30,471 nt of DNA from a virus. Where the stretch lies: positions 1-30,471 of the IMG/VR virus record IMGVR_UViG_3300032829_000029. One strand, written 5' to 3'. This document shows positions 14,200 through 21,862 of the stretch, one piece after another (position 1 is the first letter of the stretch; each line of letters begins with the position of its first letter). The notes beneath the pieces were generated by a model. That model was not told the DNA's origin. It worked only from the letters and a program-made list of their open reading frames with translations, and ran no database searches. Made by a program: the position numbers and the translations under genes.

Positions 14200-15593
14200 T
14201 AAGCTACTCTCAATCCCCTGATCATTCCGCAGGTCGGCTCGAATGTTCCGACGAGTGTCGCATAGGCTTTGATGAGGAAATCATCGGTATCGTCGGTCTT
14301 TGCAAGTGGTATAATTGTTGCGAGTCCGTCGAGTCTGTTACCGTCTTCGTTCGTGTATGCGACTTTACCGAGCCCCTGATATGGGTCGAGATCCCAAAGG
14401 AAAATAGTTTCGGGAGGAACTGAGGCCGTATAGTTGAGCGGTACATCCGCAGCCTGTGCTGCTGTAGTGCTGAGTACATCGCGAGTTGTCGGGTTGACGC
14501 CTGTCCATACAACTGTGAACGGAACGCCTGGGACTGCTCCGAGTGTAATCGTGCCGTTACCGTCATAAGTAAACGCCGATACGATCCTCTTGAGTGTCTC
14601 GGTTCCGGTTGTCTCCGATTCGTATATCTTGTAGAAGAGCGCATTCGGATATGTATTGAATGTAAGCGTCTGCGTATCGCTTGTAGCTGTCGTATCGCTT
14701 GTTTCTGCGCTTGCGATCTGCTCCCCATCCCATGTGACTGGAGCCACCTGGAAATACCGAATATGATCGGGGATTGTTCCGCCGCCGCCTGCGTGTGTTG
14801 CAACTACTGCGCCCATCTGGCCCTGTGGCCGTGTCTGCGAGGATTCGAGAATCGGAATGTGCCGATATGTCTGGATTCTCCATCCGCCGTCAATCTCGAC
14901 TGCATCGATCCCGCGTGAAGCGTCTCTGTTGTCCCTGACTGAGGTGTACATCTGATTGAACTTCGTGAGGATTTCGGGCGACATGATGAATGCCCTGCGG
15001 TGTGCCTGTGCTTTCCTTCTGTTCGATGCATCGATGAGAGCGTCGAGATAGGAGAAGTTTGTCGGAACTACGCCGCCTACCGAAAGGTTTGTCCTGTTTG
15101 TCGAGATGTAGGTGTCGAGTCCGTTGAATGCGTACTGATCAGCTCCGTTTGATCCGTAGAGCAGATAGGTTGCAAAATCGAATCCGAAGCTCTGAAGGTG
15201 ATTTTCGATTTCAACTTCAACTGCATCGTAATTCTTTTTCGCTGCTGCTCTGAGGTATCCTGTCACGGAACCTTTGCGCTTCATGACACGGAGAGTCGCG
15301 GTCTGTCTTACCATAGCGGACTGACGAGTAGGTGTCGTGCTTCCTTCACCCATCGCTGATCCTGCGACTGGCAGAGCCGTAATAGCGTTGAAGCTGTGCA
15401 CGGTCTGCGGATCGTACTTGTATTCCGGAAGGGCGAGCTCTGGAACGAGCCTTATAAGCTGGTTCGTGATCACCGTTTCCAGATTTTCTGCGACTAACGG
15501 GCCGCCACTTATGGCTCCCGTTGTCAAGGCTTTTTGAAGGATTCTTTTTCCTTCGGGTGAGCCGAATAACCTTATATATTCTTCAGTTCTCAT
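14199..15593 (-). CDS. Major capsid protein (HK97 fold)
   Basis: A 464-residue protein after the protease and scaffold genes. The N-terminal helical arm is RTEEYIRLFGSPEGKRILQKAL. The P-domain part includes TATLRVMKRKGSVTGYLRAAAKKNYDAVEVEIENHLQSFGFDFATYLLYG (about 97-150), and the A-domain part includes HRRAFIMSPEILTKFNQMY and GGWRIQTYRHIPILES. Residues about 290-390 look like an Ig/fibronectin-type insertion (TDTQTLTFNTYPNALFYKIY-like strands), after which the capsid fold resumes (TIFLWDLDPYQGLGKVAYTN...GTFEPTCGMIRGLRV). The insertion probably projects from the shell. It is the highest-G+C gene of the cluster, consistent with high expression. Confidence 0.85.
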   Translation of the reverse strand: MRTEEYIRLFGSPEGKRILQKALTTGAISGGPLVAENLETVITNQLIRLVPELALPEYKYDPQTVHSFNAITALPVAGSAMGEGSTTPTRQSAMVRQTATLRVMKRKGSVTGYLRAAAKKNYDAVEVEIENHLQSFGFDFATYLLYGSNGADQYAFNGLDTYISTNRTNLSVGGVVPTNFSYLDALIDASNRRKAQAHRRAFIMSPEILTKFNQMYTSVRDNRDASRGIDAVEIDGGWRIQTYRHIPILESSQTRPQGQMGAVVATHAGGGGTIPDHIRYFQVAPVTWDGEQIASAETSDTTATSDTQTLTFNTYPNALFYKIYESETTGTETLKRIVSAFTYDGNGTITLGAVPGVPFTVVWTGVNPTTRDVLSTTAAQAADVPLNYTASVPPETIFLWDLDPYQGLGKVAYTNEDGNRLDGLATIIPLAKTDDTDDFLIKAYATLVGTFEPTCGMIRGLRVA

Positions 15594-15606
15594 TTATGTT
15601 ACTCCT

Positions 15607-16446
15607 TTATTCCTGATTCGCTGCGTAGTTCTTGCGAGCTATTTCAACCCGCGGATCGGGCCCGTGGATATAATCCGCGATAGCTGCGAGGTCTTTCCTC
15701 ACATCGCCGCGTTTGCTAAACGGAGTCGAAACAGGATGATTGAACGGCTGGTTTGTCGTTGTTTGCTGTTGCTGAAGTTGTGGCATCGACTTGAAAACTT
15801 CGACAAGAATGTCTTTCACGACATCCGCCGTATTCTGCTGAATCGGTCTCCCTTTGGGAGCCGTATTATCGTTCGTGGCAGGGATGCTCTTCTCAACTAC
15901 ATCCTTAGTCACTCCAAGAGCTTCGAAAAGATGCGTGTTGAGCGTTTCTTGGTTCTGCTGGGCTTTCACCACGATTCCAAGTGTTTGGTTGAGCTTCTGC
16001 AATTCTGCGAGCACTGGATCAGCACCTCTGTTGACGGATGTTATTGATTTTCTTACTGGCTGCTTGTCCATGACAAGTCGGGTGAGCTGAGAGATCGCTT
16101 TCTTGATGTCTCTCATACTCTCAGTGTTAACATCGGTTCTCTGGGTGTCGTCCATGTCAAGTCTCTGCTCTGCTCCAGCTTCATTTGTGTCGCCCTTGCC
16201 TGCGCCTGCGCCTTTCTTTTTGGCGTCGGCGTCGGTCATATGCTCTTCGTCTCCAAGAGAGACTTTCGGATAAGATGCGACATCTTTTTCGACCTCGTCA
16301 CCTTCGGGCTCTTCGTCGAGTGCGTCACCTACTCCGGGCGAAGCAGACGAACCCTGCATGGCGAGAAGCTGCTGGAATAGAGAGATGATGTTCTCGATGA
16401 TTGGTTTTTCAGACGGGTCGAGTGCCCCTGCGTTTGGTTCTGGCAT
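15607..16446 (-). CDS. Candidate scaffolding protein
   Basis: A 279-residue protein between the protease and the capsid gene, the usual scaffold position. It has an acidic N-terminal half (DEEPEGDEVEKDV, DMDDTQRTD), long helical stretches (ESMRDIKKAISQLTRLVMDK, LAELQKLNQTLGIVVKAQQNQETLNTHLFEALG) that could form coiled coils, a Gln-rich run near residue 220, and a basic C-terminus (KRGDVRKDLAAIADYIHG...RKNYAANQE) of the kind that contacts the capsid shell. It is probably degraded by the upstream protease during maturation. It overlaps the protease gene by 38 nt in another frame. Confidence 0.65.
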   Translation of the reverse strand: MPEPNAGALDPSEKPIIENIISLFQQLLAMQGSSASPGVGDALDEEPEGDEVEKDVASYPKVSLGDEEHMTDADAKKKGAGAGKGDTNEAGAEQRLDMDDTQRTDVNTESMRDIKKAISQLTRLVMDKQPVRKSITSVNRGADPVLAELQKLNQTLGIVVKAQQNQETLNTHLFEALGVTKDVVEKSIPATNDNTAPKGRPIQQNTADVVKDILVEVFKSMPQLQQQQTTTNQPFNHPVSTPFSKRGDVRKDLAAIADYIHGPDPRVEIARKNYAANQE

Positions 16447-17428
16447 ATTTAATCTCCTTTGATTGTGTTCGGGTCTTGATGACAGTCATCAGCCCGTTAA
16501 GTCGTTCTTCGATGTCCTTGAAAACTTTCAGGCGTTTTGCTTTCATTACGTCTTCCTGATAATCGTTTTCAAAGTTTCTCTGTCCGGCTTCTTCACGCTC
16601 AAAGGCAGATTTGTTTTCATTTATCAATCCGATCATCACCTGTTTATATTCATCGAACAGGATATTGAGTCGGTCATTCATTTGTGTGCCCATGTTGAGG
16701 ATATACTCTATCGACTCCTCAAGCATTTCATCGATCTTGCATTTCTTCGTGTAATAGCTCGACTGGGCTTGCTCTTTCTCAAGTTTCGCCTGGAAATTAT
16801 TTCGCATCTTCCCGGCTATTCTTCCGCGGCTCTCGTTAGGTAATTCGTCGATGTCAAGAGCCTTGTAAATTGCTATGATGTTACTATCGGTATAAGCAGG
16901 CCGAGGCGTCACGATAACGCCGAGTAAATCCACAGCGTCGATCACGCGCTCTCCACCGGTCTGCTCATTCATCGAGATAATGCCGCCTTCGGGGATCAGC
17001 CCTTCGATGGAAAATCCCTTTCTGATTGGTGTCTCATACGGAGGGAGCCCGCATACTTGTTTCCAAAGCTTATCGGCTTTTTCCAAAGTCTGTGACCCTG
17101 CTTCGAAACCATCCATACTGTCGTATAGCCGACATTCGATAACCCATTCTCCAGCTATCGTTACTTCGGCCTCGACGAGACGCCCCAGATCGTCGGTGTA
17201 ATCGACTCCATGCTGTCCCTCGTACATCAGGATTTCTCCTGATCGTGACTGAGCCAACATGCCATCAATACATCTTTTCGTCATTCTCTCGTTAGTTGCA
17301 TCATATTTGATACCAGACGCGATGCCTTTCAAGTATCGGCGCACCTGGCCTTTATCGTCCGCTTTCTCTACATGAGTCGTGAGATCGAAATGGATAGGAA
17401 TCCTTTTCCCTACTTTGGCAACGTTCAT
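16409..17428 (-). CDS. Prohead protease (XkdF/HK97 type)
   Basis: A 339-residue protein from the ATG at 17428, which overlaps the MuF-like gene stop (ATGA). It shows the prohead protease pattern: YLKGIASGIKYDATNERMTKRCIDGML (about residues 32-58), EGQHGVDYTDDLG with the candidate catalytic His at about 73, and IRKGFSIEG with the candidate nucleophile Ser at about 140, then AVDLLGVIVTPRPAY. The last 120 residues form a charged helical tail (EREEAGQRNFENDYQEDVMKAKRLK) that may be a fused scaffold-like domain. In the family the protease cleaves scaffold and capsid arms during head maturation. Confidence 0.82.
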   Translation of the reverse strand: MNVAKVGKRIPIHFDLTTHVEKADDKGQVRRYLKGIASGIKYDATNERMTKRCIDGMLAQSRSGEILMYEGQHGVDYTDDLGRLVEAEVTIAGEWVIECRLYDSMDGFEAGSQTLEKADKLWKQVCGLPPYETPIRKGFSIEGLIPEGGIISMNEQTGGERVIDAVDLLGVIVTPRPAYTDSNIIAIYKALDIDELPNESRGRIAGKMRNNFQAKLEKEQAQSSYYTKKCKIDEMLEESIEYILNMGTQMNDRLNILFDEYKQVMIGLINENKSAFEREEAGQRNFENDYQEDVMKAKRLKVFKDIEERLNGLMTVIKTRTQSKEIKYARTKRRGTRPV

Positions 17429-18183
17429 TTTGTTCCCTTCGTATATGAAACTATCCAGTCGCAAGAACAGCCGATCACCTGTTCAGCCGGCGCTTTCGGA
17501 TCATGCGGTCTGCTCATCCGATCGAACTTCCCCGGTTCTCTGTCGCGCTCTACTTCGAATACTGAATCGAATGGTACTGATTGACCGTTCAGCTCCATGT
17601 GTGACCGCCGCGGCTTCTTCGACAACGATCGGTTGTGTATCCATGTCTTGACCGCGAGCAAGTCCGGATTCTTCTGTTGAAATCGATTGTGATACTGTTC
17701 TTTGACGGCGTTGATCGTGCTCCGCGTCTCGGTTACTGCGATATTCCGCACATTTCCGGGTACACCTGTCTTTAGATCACGTTTCACGCTTGATTCGAAT
17801 GTTTCTTTGATGCGCGATTGAAAATCTTTGATGAGAGTTCTACTGATGCGCCCTTCTTTCGTCTCAAGCGGATGCTTCGCCATTACGTCGCGCAAATCGC
17901 GCTGAAGCTTATCTCGCATCGTCTCCATAATAATATCACCCGATTGCGCTGCCTTGATCATGTGTACTGATCGCTTCGGCAACACATTTGCCATATCAGG
18001 CAAGTTCACTTGTTTGCCCTTAGTCTGTTTCTGGAAATGATCATTTGTCAAACGGCCTACAGCGTTCCCGATCTTCTCATTATTGTGTGCAAGAATCATT
18101 CTGATCACGTCACGGTATTTCCCGCCTGTGAGAGCATCGGAGCCGTATTTCTTTTCAAGCCGTTTGAAAAATGAGCTTGCCAT
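17425..18183 (-). CDS. MuF-like minor head protein
   Basis: A 252-residue protein from ATG 18183 (ribosome binding site GAGG, TAATG overlap with the previous gene). It has the MuF C-terminal domain: RNIAVTETRSTINAVKEQY (residues about 150-168), KTWIHNRSLSKKPRRSHMELNGQSVPFDSVFEV, then MSRPHDPKAPAEQVIGCSCDW near the end. The N-terminal half is helical and basic. In Mu, SPP1 (gp7) and relatives this minor head protein binds the portal or DNA and acts in head morphogenesis or DNA ejection. No toxin domain is attached. Confidence 0.85.
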   Translation of the reverse strand: MASSFFKRLEKKYGSDALTGGKYRDVIRMILAHNNEKIGNAVGRLTNDHFQKQTKGKQVNLPDMANVLPKRSVHMIKAAQSGDIIMETMRDKLQRDLRDVMAKHPLETKEGRISRTLIKDFQSRIKETFESSVKRDLKTGVPGNVRNIAVTETRSTINAVKEQYHNRFQQKNPDLLAVKTWIHNRSLSKKPRRSHMELNGQSVPFDSVFEVERDREPGKFDRMSRPHDPKAPAEQVIGCSCDWIVSYTKGTK

Positions 18184-18398
18184 TATTTCCTCGTTATTGC
18201 CTTGCAAACCATAGAACATAAATCAGTGAGTGATTTAAACATTACATGCCGAGTCTCGCTCTTCTTTGCTTCGTTGTAGATGCCTTCGCATTTCCCAACT
18301 GCGGCTTCTTGATCAGTTCCTTTATCCATTTCTTCTTTAACACATCTTGATACAAAAGTATTTCGATCCTCTCCACTTTTTACTGAACACTTAGGCAT
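18183..18398 (-). CDS. Small Cys-containing head-module protein
   Basis: A 71-residue protein beginning MPKCSVKSGEDRNTFVSRC, followed by acidic/Lys helix and KCEGIYNEAKK. The pattern SGE-x-x-x-x-F-V-S-R-C...C resembles the short N-terminal motif often found fused to portal or protease proteins in other phages. Its ribosome binding site (GGGAGGGAG) lies inside the end of the HNH gene just upstream. A second copy of its first codons (MPKCTPRSGEK) lies upstream of that HNH gene, showing the HNH gene was inserted into this gene. Confidence 0.65.
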   Translation of the reverse strand: MPKCSVKSGEDRNTFVSRCVKEEMDKGTDQEAAVGKCEGIYNEAKKSETRHVMFKSLTDLCSMVCKAITRK

Positions 18399-18984
18399 AT
18401 CTCCCTCCCTTAATAATATTTTCTATTTTCCATAGAGGTTGCAGATTGGAATAATGGAAACATTCATTCTGTTGTTTAGGATCACTTAAATCAAAAGAAC
18501 AGCAAGGTTTAATATGGTCTATAACCCATCCGTCTTGTCCATAATTATTCCAAGTCATACCAAATTGAAATTTAGCTTCAAGATATCCTTTCAAAAAATC
18601 GATACTACATCCTAATAATTCAATTGTATTTGATGATTTAGCATTTCTTTTTAAAGCATCATATATTCTTGATCTTAGATATGATTTTAATTTGAAATTG
18701 ATATCGTTTTTTCTTTTTTCTCGTTTATAATTATTAATTCTTTCTTTATGCTTTTCTTTATATTTATGATAACATTCTCTTACTTTTGCTTTTGCTTTTT
18801 CAGTTCTTATTCGATTATAATTATATAATCTTATTCTTTCTTTCGTTATTGGATTTTCTAATCTTTTATGTTCCATATCTAATAAACATTTTTTACATTC
18901 ATTTCTATATTTATTTTGATCTTTTCTAAAATAGAATTGATCGAGACTTTTTTCTTTTCCACAAATCTTACAAACTTTATTCAT
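18391..18984 (-). CDS. Free-standing HNH homing endonuclease
   Basis: A 197-residue, very Lys-rich protein. It has an N-terminal zinc ribbon (CKICGKEKSLDQFYF...CKKC, residues 5-33), a long basic helix region (about 50-105) likely for DNA contact, and a C-terminal HNH-type core (GWVIDHIKPCCSFDLSD...NLQPLWKIENIIKGG, about 152-194) with the DH of VIDH and the Asn of NLQPL as catalytic positions. Base composition is strongly A+T-rich relative to neighbours. There is no group I intron core around it. The gene ends by supplying the ribosome binding site and overlapping the ATG of the following gene. Confidence 0.85.
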   Translation of the reverse strand: MNKVCKICGKEKSLDQFYFRKDQNKYRNECKKCLLDMEHKRLENPITKERIRLYNYNRIRTEKAKAKVRECYHKYKEKHKERINNYKREKRKNDINFKLKSYLRSRIYDALKRNAKSSNTIELLGCSIDFLKGYLEAKFQFGMTWNNYGQDGWVIDHIKPCCSFDLSDPKQQNECFHYSNLQPLWKIENIIKGGRYA

Positions 18985-19024
18985 TTATCTGTTTTTCTCC
19001 GCTTCGCGGTGTACATTTCGGCAT
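18977..19024 (-). pseudogene. Orphan 5' fragment of the interrupted small head gene
   Basis: A 15-codon frame MPKCTPRSGEKQINE stops right after the point where the HNH gene begins. It has its own ribosome binding site (AAGGAG, about 19034). Its first ten residues match MPKCSVKSGED of the intact gene at 18398 at the protein level while the codons differ at many third positions. It is best read as the original 5' end of that gene, stranded by insertion of the HNH gene. Confidence 0.7.
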
Positions 19025-19031
19025 ATGACTA

Positions 19032-19706
19032 CTACTCCTTATTATTTTCTACCCACCAACCTTCTAAGTCAGGTATTTGGGGTTCATAATTATCATAATC
19101 TTCTTTACTTATTTCTATAGGAGCATATTTTCCTCCTGGAACAAATAAAAATTCATCATCCGCGCCTAAATCGTGAGTTATAACATATCCTATGTAAAAA
19201 TGTTTTTTATTTTCTTCGCCTTGAGCAGCAAAGGATTGTGTTTTTTTAAATCCTTTCAATTGAGCTAAACTTGTACCAGCTTCTTTTTTATTTTCTCTTT
19301 TATTCCATGACCGACCTTGAGCTTCTCCATATCGCCAGCCTACCGATAAAAATGGTTTTGGCCTCTTTTTTGCTCCTGCCATTAAATAAGCATGTGACAA
19401 AGAATCAGGGTCAATATCTCCTAATTCCTCCCATATTTTAGGATTCGAATTTGTTTCTAATCCCTTTTTATATAGATTATTTGCTTTTTCTTCATCTATT
19501 AATGATACTTGATATTTATCAATTATTTCTTTATTATTCTCTTTCTTACCTTTTATTTCTTCAGTTACTCTCTCCCACACTCCCGGCGCAGTCTTTTTGT
19601 ACTTCCCATCCTTGCGTTCACTCACGGTTCCGACGGGTTTACCTGCTTTGAAAACTAATAAACTTGTGAATATTGTCAAAGCTTTCATGATCACAACTCG
19701 GCTCAT
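19032..19706 (-). CDS. Unknown A+T-rich accessory protein
   Basis: A 224-residue protein. The N-terminus (TIFTSLLVFKAGKPVGTVSERKDGKYKKTAPGVWERV) resembles a short leader also seen on other phage head-region proteins. Residues 45-85 are highly charged and helical. The C-terminal half (FLSVGWRYGEAQGRSWNKRENKKEAG..., and FYIGYVITHDLGADDEFLFVPGGKYAPIEI) looks like a compact alpha/beta domain that I do not recognise. It starts with ATGA over the previous stop. It is A+T-rich like the adjoining HNH gene, so both probably arrived by transfer. It could be a moron or toxin-like accessory gene, but no function can be assigned. Confidence 0.55.
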   Translation of the reverse strand: MSRVVIMKALTIFTSLLVFKAGKPVGTVSERKDGKYKKTAPGVWERVTEEIKGKKENNKEIIDKYQVSLIDEEKANNLYKKGLETNSNPKIWEELGDIDPDSLSHAYLMAGAKKRPKPFLSVGWRYGEAQGRSWNKRENKKEAGTSLAQLKGFKKTQSFAAQGEENKKHFYIGYVITHDLGADDEFLFVPGGKYAPIEISKEDYDNYEPQIPDLEGWWVENNKE

Positions 19707-19879
19707 CTCAACAAACCCTCAATAAACTCTTCCAGATCCCGCCCTTCATGCGCTTCAATCAGTTCGAGCAAATCGTCTTGTAACACGCGGAAGAACGCGA
19801 TCAGGTCAAGTTCCATCGGTACAGCAAGAGCCTCGGCGTCGGATTGCGTGATGCGCTTGTCCTTGATCTCAATCAACAT
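19703..19879 (-). CDS. Small acidic helical protein
   Basis: A 58-residue acidic protein (MLIEIKDKRITQSDAEALAVPMELDLIAFF...DLLELIEAHEGRDLEEFIEGLLR), predicted mostly helical. The start was set at ATG 19879 with an AGAGGGA ribosome binding site. A TTG further upstream lies within the preceding gene. It sits between a metalloprotease-like small gene and an accessory gene. No family is recognised. Confidence 0.5.
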   Translation of the reverse strand: MLIEIKDKRITQSDAEALAVPMELDLIAFFRVLQDDLLELIEAHEGRDLEEFIEGLLR

Positions 19880-20243
19880 ATTCCCTCTGCGTTGTCTCAA
19901 GCACGTTCGCTACATCATGCCCCTGATCGTAGTTATCGCCTCGGCTCATCATGAAGCGTTCAAGCAGCTCGTGAGAGATCGTATCATTCCATTCGGCTTC
20001 GTCGAGCGTGTTATCAATCCATATCTCATCATCCGGTATGAATACGTATTTCTCCCCGTTCCCGCCCTCGGTGAAATCAACGTACAGATTGTCCCGTATA
20101 TATTTCCCGTCGACAAGCCAGACGATTACATCGGGAAGCGTCTTTAAGATACGAACATAAGGCAGCTTCGGTGTTTTTCCGAGCGCCTTGTAAACGTACC
20201 GAGTGAGAGCGCACAGGCTATGAAGGAATACGTCTTTTCTCAC
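19869..20243 (-). CDS. Small HExxE-type protein, possible metallopeptidase fold
   Basis: A 124-residue protein after the portal gene (4-nt overlap). Its C-terminal half contains IWIDNTLDEAEWNDTISHELLERFMM (residues about 75-100), then GDNYDQGHDVAN. HELLE followed by a His about 18 residues later is reminiscent of zinc-binding peptidase motifs (HExxE...H). Similar small phage proteins often lie near portals. Whether it binds metal or has activity cannot be judged from sequence alone. The N-terminus (LHSLCALTRYVYKALGKTPKLPYVRIL) is hydrophobic and basic. Confidence 0.55.
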   Translation of the reverse strand: MRKDVFLHSLCALTRYVYKALGKTPKLPYVRILKTLPDVIVWLVDGKYIRDNLYVDFTEGGNGEKYVFIPDDEIWIDNTLDEAEWNDTISHELLERFMMSRGDNYDQGHDVANVLETTQREYVD

Positions 20244-21787
20244 CCGGCGTTCCTCATGTTAAACGGGTTCATCTGCGAGCCGTCCGGCTGCTGCCCCTGC
20301 GGTTGCGTCTGTTGCAAGCTGTCATTCCCTTGCTCGATGATCGGCTCTGCACCGCGGGCTATACGAATCTCGTTCTTCGTCCATGACGTTGATTGTGCCC
20401 GCTTCGCGTCGAGCTCTACCTGCTCATTCTCTGTCAAACCCTTCTTGAACTGGTAGATTGCGTATGTCCCGAATCGGTAGGGGAGAATGTCCTTGTTGTA
20501 GAACGTCTCGTAGTCTTTCTTGAGTGGAGTCGTGCCCTTACCCTCATCAATCTCTTGCTGGCTCTCCGAAGTCTCACGTCCATTCGTAAACTCGCCGCCT
20601 GCGAGGTTGATTTCCATATTGCTCAGATTGAACACAAGCGCGATATCGCGGAGGAGTTTATCTTGTCGAAGTGCCATAGTCGGGAAAGTATCGGCTTTCG
20701 AGATATCGGCAATCACCGGCTGACCTACGCCTGAGAGTGAGGCGATAGCGCCCTTGCGAAGTACGTTCAGTTTCTCTTCGATTCGCTGTTGCTCCCCTGC
20801 ATCCATAGGCACGTTAAGATCACCGTCGCCGTCCCATCCTGCGAAAGGCGAATGAGTATCGCCGAATATTATCAGCTTTTCGGGCTCTTTGTTTCCGTCC
20901 GCGCGTTCTGCGGCATATTGAGCAAAAAGAAGCTGCTCGGCAATCTTGTTCACAAGCGCATCAAGTGGCACGTATCCATACGACCGAGCAGCACTTGGGA
21001 GATAGGAAGAGAAAGAAATCTCATCAGAAAAGTAGATAGAAGGTTCATAATTGATTACAATCTGGGCATAGGCGAGATAGCCACCGACATAGATCGATCG
21101 CATCGGATATACTGTGCCGCCCGGAAGGTTGTAGTAGTTCTCGATGCGGCGATTATCGGGCGACCATTCTTTGTATACGGGTCTAGCACCGTGCAGAAGG
21201 AGGTTTTCGAAATACTTCTTTGTAAACGATTCATAAGTATCTTCTTGATTCGGTTGATTGATCCAGTCGATAATTTCCTGCATGGATTGCTGTTGCCGCA
21301 AGTCGGTGCGCTTCTTGAATCGTAAGAATGCAGAATCGAAATTGCTCATGTCGTCTTTCAGATCGAACAGCTCTTCCTTGATTTTGTTCTTTGCCTGTAA
21401 GCGAATCATTAGGTGTTCAAGATTATTCGGATCATCGTACTCATCGAAAAGCTGTTTGAGATGCTTGATCTTGATCTCGATCTTGTCTTGGATTTGTTTC
21501 TTCGGTATGACTGTCCATTCCATCGAGGACATGCGCTGCATACGGGAGCCAATAACAGCCTGAACATAGTCGCAAGCGGCCATTATTCCTATTCTTTCCT
21601 CAGGGGCGAGGTTGAACATGGGGTTTTGTACTGTACCGTGGATTCGCTTGCCGTCTTTGGCGTGCCCGGTAATAGCGCGTAACTCGGAGAGCGTCCAGAC
21701 GTTGAGACCGCGTTTAGTCTTATCAACAGGCTGCCGGAATGGACTTGCTTCCTCAACACTACTCTGAGCAATTACAAAGCGTGCCAA
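20240..21787 (-). CDS. Portal protein
   Basis: A 515-residue protein directly downstream of the large terminase. The pattern fits phage portals: an N-terminal arm, a helical stem region (DKIEIKIKHLKQLFDEYDD...), a crown/wing region with IDWINQPNQEDTYESFTKKYFENLLLHGARPVYKEW (residues about 165-200), and RDIALVFNLSNMEINLAGGEFTNGRETSE (about 385-415), a typical portal segment. The C-terminus is Gln-rich. Twelve copies form the DNA channel at one head vertex. The start is TTG at 21787, chosen for its GGGAGG ribosome binding site 7 nt upstream. Confidence 0.85.
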   Translation of the reverse strand: MARFVIAQSSVEEASPFRQPVDKTKRGLNVWTLSELRAITGHAKDGKRIHGTVQNPMFNLAPEERIGIMAACDYVQAVIGSRMQRMSSMEWTVIPKKQIQDKIEIKIKHLKQLFDEYDDPNNLEHLMIRLQAKNKIKEELFDLKDDMSNFDSAFLRFKKRTDLRQQQSMQEIIDWINQPNQEDTYESFTKKYFENLLLHGARPVYKEWSPDNRRIENYYNLPGGTVYPMRSIYVGGYLAYAQIVINYEPSIYFSDEISFSSYLPSAARSYGYVPLDALVNKIAEQLLFAQYAAERADGNKEPEKLIIFGDTHSPFAGWDGDGDLNVPMDAGEQQRIEEKLNVLRKGAIASLSGVGQPVIADISKADTFPTMALRQDKLLRDIALVFNLSNMEINLAGGEFTNGRETSESQQEIDEGKGTTPLKKDYETFYNKDILPYRFGTYAIYQFKKGLTENEQVELDAKRAQSTSWTKNEIRIARGAEPIIEQGNDSLQQTQPQGQQPDGSQMNPFNMRNAG

Positions 21788-21813
21788 TAGAGAACCTCCC
21801 AGTTACTCAGCTA

Positions 21814-21842
21814 AAAGTACGACTCCTTGCATTACTTGTCAA
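21814..21842 (-). promoter_or_regulatory. Possible promoter between terminase and portal genes
   Basis: In the 75-nt gap after the large terminase gene the minus strand has TTGACA (21842-21837), a 17-nt spacer, and TACTTT (21819-21814), a weak -10. It could add extra transcription of the head genes. The poor -10 keeps confidence low. Confidence 0.35.
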
Positions 21843-21862
21843 GCATTATTTTATTATTATGC

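Noticed and set aside
14222-15031. Long ORFs in other frames of the capsid gene, rich in Ser, Arg and Gln
   Set aside because: Typical out-of-frame translations of a G+C-richer highly expressed gene, without starts or domain patterns.
18985-19031. A group I intron around the second HNH gene
   Set aside because: There are only about 45 nt between the upstream gene and the HNH start and no P7-like GATATAGTC block downstream; the flanking duplicated start explains the insertion better.
20789-21325. A 178-residue plus-strand ORF opposite the portal gene
   Set aside because: Antisense shadow, no ribosome binding site and no domain pattern.
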